Below are positions 1 to 4,420 of a stretch of DNA of 6,353 bases, in pieces; the stretch's first letter is position 1; each line of letters begins with the position of its first letter. This DNA comes from an uncultured delta proteobacterium (GTDB taxonomy: Bacteria; Myxococcota_A; Polyangia; Polyangiales; Polyangiaceae), in NCBI GenBank assembly GCA_903893335.1, contig CAITLX010000615.1, positions 1 through 6,353 of the forward strand, in the 5' to 3' direction. The notes beneath the pieces are model-generated. The model saw nothing but the letters and a program-made list of their open reading frames with translations. It was not told the origin of the DNA and ran no database searches. The position numbers were made by a program, and so were the translations under genes.

Positions 1-519
1 GAGGCGCCCACGCCGACGCTCACCCGCGTGCACCCCGCCGACCTCGTGCGCGAGGCAGCGGCGCGCGCGCGGCGCCGCGCCGAGTCGCGCAGCATCCGGC
101 TGCAGACGTTGGCCGACGAGTCGCTCGTCGCCTCGCTCGACGTCACGCTCATCGGGCGCGTGCTCGACAACCTGCTCGACAACGCGCTGCGCCACGCGCG
201 GCGCGGCGGACGCGTCGTCGTGCGGTGCGCGGCGCGCGACGGCGAGCTCGCGCTCAGCGTCGCCGACGACGGGGCGGGGGTCGCCCCGCGCATCGCGCCC
301 CACCTCTTCGAGCCGTACGTGACCTCGGCGACCGCCGCCCACGACCGCGAGGTCGCGCTCCGCGCGGGCCTCGGGCTCGCGTTCTGCCGCGCCGTCGTGA
401 CCGCGCACGGCGGCACCATCCACGCGAAGAACCGCGCCGCCGGCGGCGCGCTCTTCGTCGCGCGCCTACCGCTGGCGACCCGTGAGCGCGACAGCCACGT
501 CGCGCTGCGCACGCGGTGA
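1..519 (+). CDS. Sensor histidine kinase, C-terminal ATPase domain (5' partial)
   Basis: Only the last 172 residues are in the window; the reading frame is open to base 1, so the sensor and HisKA (phospho-accepting His) parts lie upstream. The visible part is a HATPase_c (GHKL) domain, which binds ATP and phosphorylates the kinase's own histidine. Counting from base 1, the N-box is NLLDNALRHA (Asn57 and Asn61), the G1 box is DDGAGV (89-94), the F-box is LFEPYV (102-107), and the G2 box is GLGLAFCRAV (123-132) followed by HGG. All nucleotide-contact motifs are present, so it should be an active kinase. Its class resembles the common HPK1/HPK4-like kinases; the sensory input cannot be told. It ends with TGA 89 nt before fliW on the same strand. 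A sigma-54 promoter match in that gap suggests fliW can be transcribed separately. A partner response regulator may lie upstream, but this is not seen. Confidence 0.9.
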   Translation, partial: EAPTPTLTRVHPADLVREAAARARRRAESRSIRLQTLADESLVASLDVTLIGRVLDNLLDNALRHARRGGRVVVRCAARDGELALSVADDGAGVAPRIAPHLFEPYVTSATAAHDREVALRAGLGLAFCRAVVTAHGGTIHAKNRAAGGALFVARLPLATRERDSHVALRTR

Positions 520-528
520 AGCCCGCTT

Positions 529-544
529 TGGCACGCGCCGTGCT
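529..544 (+). promoter_or_regulatory. Candidate sigma-54 (RpoN) -24/-12 promoter for fliW
   Basis: The sequence TGGCAC-GCGCC-GTGCT matches the sigma-54 consensus TGGCAC-N5-TTGCW with one mismatch (G for the first T of the -12 element). The GG (530-531) and GC (542-543) doublets are exactly 12 nt apart, as sigma-54 requires. The base after TGGCAC is G, as in the extended consensus. The predicted transcription start is near 553-556, giving a leader of about 55 nt before the fliW ATG. It sits in the only intergenic gap on this strand, just downstream of the kinase stop. Sigma-54 promoters need an NtrC-type activator; none is visible in the window. Many flagellar genes are sigma-54 dependent, which fits the downstream gene. 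Confidence 0.65.
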
Positions 545-593
545 CCGACCTCGAGCATGGGCAGCGACGCCCCGCCGCCGCCAACCGGAGGCC

Positions 594-599
594 AAGGAG
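594..599 (+). promoter_or_regulatory. Ribosome binding site that fixes the fliW start
   Basis: AAGGAG lies 9 nt before the ATG at 609 and directly abuts another in-frame ATG at 600. Only the ATG at 609 has a workable Shine-Dalgarno spacing, and it places the start at the MRIESSRFG segment where FliW proteins normally begin. A second GGA (587-589) sits 9 nt upstream of the GGA inside this site. Confidence 0.75.
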
Positions 600-608
600 A
601 TGCAAGCC

Positions 609-1106
609 ATGAGAATCGAGAGCAGCAGGTTCGGCGCGATGGAGCTCGAAGACAGCGACGTCATCGCCTTCCCCGATGGGATCATCGGATTCCCCGACGA
701 GCGCGCGTTCGTCCTCCTCCGCCGCGCCGACGCCTCTCCGATCGGGTGGCTGCACTCGACGCGCACGCCGTGGCTGGCCCTGCCGGTCGTCCCGACCAGC
801 GCGCTCGCGGCCGATTTCCCCGACGAGGCGCTGGCCCACGAAGCCCGCCAGTCCGGCCTCGGCGCCGAGGGGGACGACATCGCGGTGATGGCCGTCCTCA
901 GCGCCATCGGCGGCGCGAGCGCGACCGTCAACCTGGTGGCGCCGATCGTCATCAACGTCGAAACCCGCGTCGGCGCGCAGGTCATCCTCGAGGCCTCGCC
1001 GTTCTCGACCCAGGAGCCCTTCCTGCTCCGCACGTCGGGTCCGCCCCCCACGCTGCGCGAGCACGCGACGTACCCCCGCGAGAAGAGGGCCGCCGGTGCG
1101 ACCTGA
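609..1106 (+). CDS. fliW: Flagellar assembly factor FliW
   Basis: FliW is a small cytoplasmic protein that binds flagellin and, alternately, the RNA-binding translational repressor CsrA. When flagellin is exported, FliW is freed to sequester CsrA, which couples flagellin translation to filament assembly. The 165-residue product shows the family hallmarks: an N-terminal RFG (7-9) leading to FPDGIIGF (21-28), a central WLHSTRTPWLALPVV stretch (47-61), and the core strand NLVAPIVIN (108-116). The length is close to the usual 130-160, with a short charged tail of about 20 residues that may be disordered. The start at ATG 609 is chosen from the AAGGAG site and the family N-terminus; an in-frame GTG at 516 and ATG at 600 would add 31 or 3 residues without support. 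It lies behind a sigma-54 promoter match and overlaps the next gene by 11 nt, so the two are probably co-translated. No csrA or flagellin gene is in the window. Family assignment is firm; the role here is inferred. Confidence 0.92.
   Translation: MRIESSRFGAMELEDSDVIAFPDGIIGFPDERAFVLLRRADASPIGWLHSTRTPWLALPVVPTSALAADFPDEALAHEARQSGLGAEGDDIAVMAVLSAIGGASATVNLVAPIVINVETRVGAQVILEASPFSTQEPFLLRTSGPPPTLREHATYPREKRAAGAT
1083..1089 (+). promoter_or_regulatory. Ribosome binding site for the REC-GGDEF-HDOD gene
   Basis: AAGAGGG inside the last codons of fliW ends 6 nt before the GTG at 1096. It supports that GTG over later in-frame GTGs (1123, 1231), which lack purine-rich upstream sequence. Its position inside fliW implies that translation of the two genes is coupled. 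Confidence 0.5.
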
Positions 1107-3051
1107 TGCAGCGGTCGCGTCGGTGACGGGGCCCTCCGCTCGCCCCTCGGCCTCCGTCGGCCCCGTCATCCTCGCGCCCGCAGTCCGCGCCGCGACGCTT
1201 CGCCCTTCGCTCAGCGATCGCCCCCCGCGCGTGCTCGTGGTCGATGCCGACCGCGCGAGGCGAACGCTTCACTGCGCCGTCCTTCGTCAGGACGGCTGCG
1301 AGATCCAGGAGCTCGACGCCGCGAGCGGCGTCGGTCGCGCGCTCGACGAGTTCGAGCCCGATCTCGTCCTGCTCGACGCCGCGCTGCCCGACCGCTCGGG
1401 CGTCGACGTCTGCCGCGAGCTGCGCGGCACCGACGCGGGGCGCCTGACCCCCATCGTGCTCCTGTCCGACACCGCGACCGACGAGGAGAGCGTCGCGCGA
1501 GGGTTGCTCGCGGGCGCCGACGACTACCTGACCTCGCCCCACCGGCTGGTCGAGATGCGCGCGCGCGTGCGGGTGCAGCTGCGCAACAAGCGCGACCGCG
1601 AGGTGCTCTTTCGCGTCCGCGTCGAGCGCGACGCGTTCAAGCGCGAGGCGACGCTCGACCCGCTCACCGGGCTCTCGAACCGTCGCTCGTTCGAGTCGGC
1701 GCTCGCGCGCCAGATGGCGTTCGGGGGCACGTTCGCGCTGCTCTTCGTCGACGCCGACCACTTCAAGCGCATCAACGACACCTGCGGGCACGAGGTCGGC
1801 GATCTCGCGCTCCAGGCCATCGCCGACCGCATCAAGCGGGGCGTTCGCCCCGACGACGCCGCGGGGCGGATCGGCGGCGAGGAGTTCGTCGTGCTCGCCG
1901 CCGACGTCACCGCGCAGGCGGCGCTCGTGGTGGCCGAGCGCCTTCGCGCCTCGGTCGAGGCGATCACGCTCCCCCGGCTCGACGCCGGGCGCAGGGTCAC
2001 GGTCAGCATCGGCGTGGCCGTGTACGAGCCCGCGCGCCCCGACGCGACGCCCGAGGCGCTGCTCAAGCGCGCCGACGAGGCCGTCTACGCGGCGAAGGAG
2101 GCGGGCCGCAACCGCGTCGTGCTCGCGCCTCCCGCGCCGCGCGACGAGGCCGACGAGTCGCCGACCGAGCCCCCGGCGAGCGTCTCGGACTTCACGCACC
2201 ACGACTCGGCCATCCTCCCCAAGATCGAGTTCGCCATCGAGGGCGGGAGCGTCTCGAGCGCGCTCGAGCTCGAGCTGGTGCGCAAGCTCGGCGACCGCAA
2301 GGTCGCCATCCCCGTGCTGCCCGAGGTCGCCGCCGAGGCGATGAAGCTCGCGCACGACCCGAACGCCGACGCCGTGCGCCTCGCGCGCATGATCGACCGC
2401 TCGCCCGTCATCGCGGCGCGCTTCCTCGCCGTCGCCAACTCCGCCCTGTACGCGCGCGGCGGCAAGATGAGCTCGACCCGTACCGCGATCGTGCGGCTCG
2501 GCATGCAGGGCGCCCGCGACCTCGTCTTCCAGATCGCGTGCGACCCGGCGAACGCACCGCTGCCCCGCTACCACGACGCGGTCGCCCGCTCGTTTCGCTC
2601 GAGCGTGCTCGCGGCGATCACCGCGCGCGCGGTCTGCTGGGAGCTGCACGAGAAGCTCGACCACGCCTACCTGTACGGCCTGCTCCGCGACCTGGGTGAG
2701 GCGCGCATCTACCGCATCCTCGCGGCCATCCAGCCGGCGCCCGACGCGGCGGCCGTTCACGATCTGGTGCGCCGCTACCACCCGCGCGCGGGCGCAGCCG
2801 TGGCGGTCGCGTGGAAGCTCCCCGCCGACATCGTCGAGGTCTGCGCGCACCACCACGACGAGTCGCACGCCGCCTCCTCGCTGCCGGTGCGCATCACGAT
2901 GATCGCCGACAAGCTCGTCAGCGCCGCCGAGACACCCGGCGACGCAGGCCTGAGCCAGGGCGACGTCGACCTGCTCGAGCGCCTCGGCGTGCCCGAGGGG
3001 CGCGTGATGAGCCTGGTCGAGGCCACGCGCGACTCCGCGCGCGCTCTCTGA
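1096..3051 (+). CDS. REC-GGDEF-HDOD protein, predicted diguanylate cyclase
   Basis: This 651-residue cytoplasmic protein should make cyclic di-GMP from two GTP. After an Ala/Pro/Ser-rich N-terminus (1-44) comes a receiver (about 45-163) with phospho-acceptor Asp94 and Ser124. It has Ala51 where the second metal-binding acid is expected, and Ser147 in place of the conserved Lys. A charged helical linker (150-185) leads to a GGDEF domain (186-343) with DPLTGLSNRR (188-197), the active motif GGEEF (260-264), and the inhibitory RxxD I-site (Arg251-Asp254) five residues before it. An acidic, Pro-rich linker (344-390) joins an HDOD domain (about 393-610). There the HD-like position reads GLLRDLGE (Arg531, not His), followed by CAHHHD near the end, so hydrolase activity is unlikely and a docking/scaffold role is more plausible. 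The GTG start overlaps the fliW stop by 11 nt. Synthase activity is well supported; control by phosphorylation is doubtful. Confidence 0.9.
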   Translation: MRPDAAVASVTGPSARPSASVGPVILAPAVRAATLRPSLSDRPPRVLVVDADRARRTLHCAVLRQDGCEIQELDAASGVGRALDEFEPDLVLLDAALPDRSGVDVCRELRGTDAGRLTPIVLLSDTATDEESVARGLLAGADDYLTSPHRLVEMRARVRVQLRNKRDREVLFRVRVERDAFKREATLDPLTGLSNRRSFESALARQMAFGGTFALLFVDADHFKRINDTCGHEVGDLALQAIADRIKRGVRPDDAAGRIGGEEFVVLAADVTAQAALVVAERLRASVEAITLPRLDAGRRVTVSIGVAVYEPARPDATPEALLKRADEAVYAAKEAGRNRVVLAPPAPRDEADESPTEPPASVSDFTHHDSAILPKIEFAIEGGSVSSALELELVRKLGDRKVAIPVLPEVAAEAMKLAHDPNADAVRLARMIDRSPVIAARFLAVANSALYARGGKMSSTRTAIVRLGMQGARDLVFQIACDPANAPLPRYHDAVARSFRSSVLAAITARAVCWELHEKLDHAYLYGLLRDLGEARIYRILAAIQPAPDAAAVHDLVRRYHPRAGAAVAVAWKLPADIVEVCAHHHDESHAASSLPVRITMIADKLVSAAETPGDAGLSQGDVDLLERLGVPEGRVMSLVEATRDSARAL

Positions 3052-3061
3052 GTCAGCGCGC
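3039..3061. terminator. GC hairpin across convergent stop codons (weak terminator candidate)
   Basis: The arms GCGCGCT (3039-3045) and AGCGCGC (3055-3061) are perfectly complementary and enclose a 9-nt loop. The TGA of the plus-strand cyclase gene (3049-3051) lies in the loop, and the TCA complement of the minus-strand kinase stop (3053-3055) begins in the loop and reaches into the right arm. Only base 3052 separates the two genes, so any terminator must overlap coding sequence. No T-tract follows on either strand, so a classic intrinsic terminator is not supported. It may act with Rho or be coincidental. Confidence 0.3.
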
Positions 3062-4219
3062 CGGACGGGCCGCGGGCGCCGGATCCACGGCGGGCAGCAC
3101 GATCGTGAACGTGGCCCCGTGGCCCGGCTCGCTCACGACGCCGATCTGGCCGCCGTGCTCCTCGGCGATCTTCTTCGAGATGGCGAGGCCGAGGCCCGTG
3201 CCTCCCTGCTTCTTCGTCGTGAAGAACGGGTCGAAGAGGCGCGAGCGGACCTCCGGCGGGACGCCCGCGCCGTTGTCCTGCACCTCGAGGCGCACGGAGC
3301 CCTCGCGCGCGGCGAGCCTCACCGAGACGAGGTTCTCGGCGCGCGGCCGGTCGGGCAGCGCCTGCAGCGCGTTCACCAGGAGGTTGAGCGCGACCTGTCC
3401 GAGCTTCGTGCGCGAGCCGCGCACCGCCGGCACCGCCTCGAGCGCGACGTCGAGCCGCGCTCGCTTGCGCAGCTCGCCCTGCACACTTCGCACGGTGAGC
3501 GTGACCACCTCGTTCAGGTCGACCAGGTCGTCGTCGCGCTGCGAGCGCGTCGAGAGCTCGATGCCGCGCGCGATCTCGGTGATGCGCGAGGCGCCCTCGA
3601 CCGCGTCGCCGACGGCCTCGAGGAACTCGGGCAGGCGCCTCGCGAGCGAGAGCGTGTCGGGCGCCTTCGCGAGCAGGTCCGTCTGCAAGGCCGCGAGGCC
3701 CTCCTTCAACACGGAGAGGTTCGCCGTGATCCACGAGAGCGGGTTTCGCAGCTCGTGCGCGATGCCGGCCGCGACGACGCCGAGGGCGTAGACGCGCTCG
3801 ACCTCGAACAGCCGCCCCTCGAGGGCGTGCAGGCGGCGCGTCGTCTCGTAGAGCTCGAGCGACTCGCGGAGCGCGGAGCGCAGCTCGTGGATCTCCCACG
3901 GCTTCTTCAGGTAGCGACGCACCTGCCCGCGGTTGATGGCGTCGACCGCCGCGGTGAGGTCGGAGTACCCGGTGATGAGCAGGCGGATCGCCTCGGGCTG
4001 CTCGAGCCGAACGGCCTCGGCGAGGTCGATGCCCGACATGCCCGGCATGCGCTGGTCGGTGAGCAGCACGCCCACCTCGCGCTCGCGCACGATGGCGAGG
4101 GCCTCGGCGCCGCTACCCGCCGTCACGACCTCGAACGAGTCGCCACACGACATCTCGAAGACGGCGAGGTTGGCCGGTTCGTCGTCGACGTAGAGAACGA
4201 TCGGCTGCCGCACGTGCAC
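3053..4219 (-). CDS. REC-HisKA-HATPase histidine kinase (receiver-first kinase)
   Basis: A 388-residue soluble kinase with an N-terminal receiver instead of a sensor. The receiver (about 6-115) has all key residues: Asp12-Asp13, phospho-acceptor Asp55 in TDQRMPGMSG, Thr83 in LLITGYSD, and Lys106 in YLKKPW. This is the style of HupR/RpfG-type receivers. A charged helical linker (about 113-146) leads to the HisKA motif AGIAHELRNPLSW with His155, and a HATPase_c domain with N-box NLLVNALQA (Asn283), G1 DNGAGV (315-320), LFDPFFTTK, and G2 GGTGLGLAIS (339-348). The HELRNPL and N-box style is NtrB-like (HPK4). No membrane segment is seen. Phosphorylation of the receiver probably tunes the attached kinase. 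The start is GTG 4219, with GAGG 8 nt upstream and placed right before the receiver. The frame stays open to an ATG at 4372, which would add 51 Pro-rich residues with no good ribosome site. It lies downstream of the tandem hybrid kinase on the same strand. Confidence 0.85.
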   Translation of the reverse strand: MHVRQPIVLYVDDEPANLAVFEMSCGDSFEVVTAGSGAEALAIVREREVGVLLTDQRMPGMSGIDLAEAVRLEQPEAIRLLITGYSDLTAAVDAINRGQVRRYLKKPWEIHELRSALRESLELYETTRRLHALEGRLFEVERVYALGVVAAGIAHELRNPLSWITANLSVLKEGLAALQTDLLAKAPDTLSLARRLPEFLEAVGDAVEGASRITEIARGIELSTRSQRDDDLVDLNEVVTLTVRSVQGELRKRARLDVALEAVPAVRGSRTKLGQVALNLLVNALQALPDRPRAENLVSVRLAAREGSVRLEVQDNGAGVPPEVRSRLFDPFFTTKKQGGTGLGLAISKKIAEEHGGQIGVVSEPGHGATFTIVLPAVDPAPAARPAR

Positions 4220-4227
4220 CCCGGACG

Positions 4228-4231
4228 CCTC
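4228..4231 (-). promoter_or_regulatory. Ribosome binding site supporting GTG start at 4219
   Basis: On the minus strand, GAGG is 8 nt before GTG 4219. The alternative ATG at 4372 has no purine-rich site, and the ATG at 4360 has GGAG directly abutting it with no spacer. This decides the shorter start. Confidence 0.45.
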
Positions 4232-4261
4232 GCGCGGCGCTCGACTCTGCCCCAGAGGGTC

Positions 4262-4282
4262 GGGTGGCACGGGTGGCACGGG
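4262..4282. repeat. Short tandem repeat, 9-bp unit
   Basis: GGGTGGCAC occurs twice head to tail (4262-4270, 4271-4279), followed by a further GGG. It lies 43 bp upstream of the preferred start of the receiver-first kinase. In the extended reading frame it would encode the PVPPVPP stretch. It may be a protein-binding site or just low-complexity sequence. Confidence 0.5.
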
Positions 4283-4341
4283 CAGAGCGTCACCAGCCAC
4301 ACGGGCTGCGTCAACCAAGGTCGGTCTCCCCGTGCACGGAT

Positions 4342-4381
4342 CGTCGCACGCGTGTCGCATCTCCGCGCACATCGTGCGACG
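4342..4381. repeat. Perfect 9-bp inverted repeat in the kinase-gene spacer
   Basis: CGTCGCACG (4342-4350) and CGTGCGACG (4373-4381) are exact reverse complements separated by 22 bp, with arm centres 31 bp apart, about three helical turns. It sits between the stop of the tandem kinase and the start of the receiver-first kinase. It could be an operator for a dimeric or looping regulator, or an RNA stem with a large loop. Without T-tracts it is a poor intrinsic terminator. Chance occurrence in GC-rich DNA cannot be excluded. Confidence 0.4.
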
Positions 4382-4420
4382 CGGCGGCGCGCGCGGCCAA
4401 GTTCGATGCGTGCGGCGCCA

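Larger units (their letters stand above)
4220..4420. other. Spacer between the two minus-strand kinase genes
   Basis: About 200 bp separate the TAG of the tandem kinase (4421-4423) from the preferred GTG of the receiver-first kinase. Part of it is open in frame with the downstream gene, up to an ATG at 4372, but the encoded residues are Pro/Ala-rich without domain character. It contains a 9-bp tandem repeat and a 9-bp inverted repeat (listed separately). A TTGACG hexamer occurs on the minus strand at 4314-4309, but no credible -10 box follows it. No sigma-54 match, RNA gene or T-tailed terminator was found. Confidence 0.5.

Noticed and set aside
516..608. In-frame GTG at 516 (overlapping the kinase stop as GTGA) or ATG at 600 as fliW start
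   Set aside because: The extension is Arg/Ala-rich and not FliW-like and would contain the sigma-54 promoter. ATG 600 abuts the AAGGAG with no spacing. ATG 609 has correct spacing and the family N-terminus.
1104..1126. TGATG stop-start overlap at the end of fliW
   Set aside because: The ATG at 1106 opens a frame of only six codons before TGA. The real downstream gene is in another frame and starts at GTG 1096.
982..2868. Long minus-strand open frame opposite the cyclase gene
   Set aside because: It is antisense to a gene with complete REC, GGDEF and HDOD motifs, has Arg/Asp/Glu/Val-rich composition without domains, and arises from the GC-biased codons of the real gene.
4265..4289. TGGCAC repeats as plus-strand sigma-54 promoters
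   Set aside because: The -12 element is poor (GAGCG or GCACG), and no plus-strand gene follows.
4286..4314. Minus-strand TTGACG as a -35 box for the receiver-first kinase
   Set aside because: At 16-18 bp spacing no hexamer resembles TATAAT; the best (GACGCT) matches only two positions.
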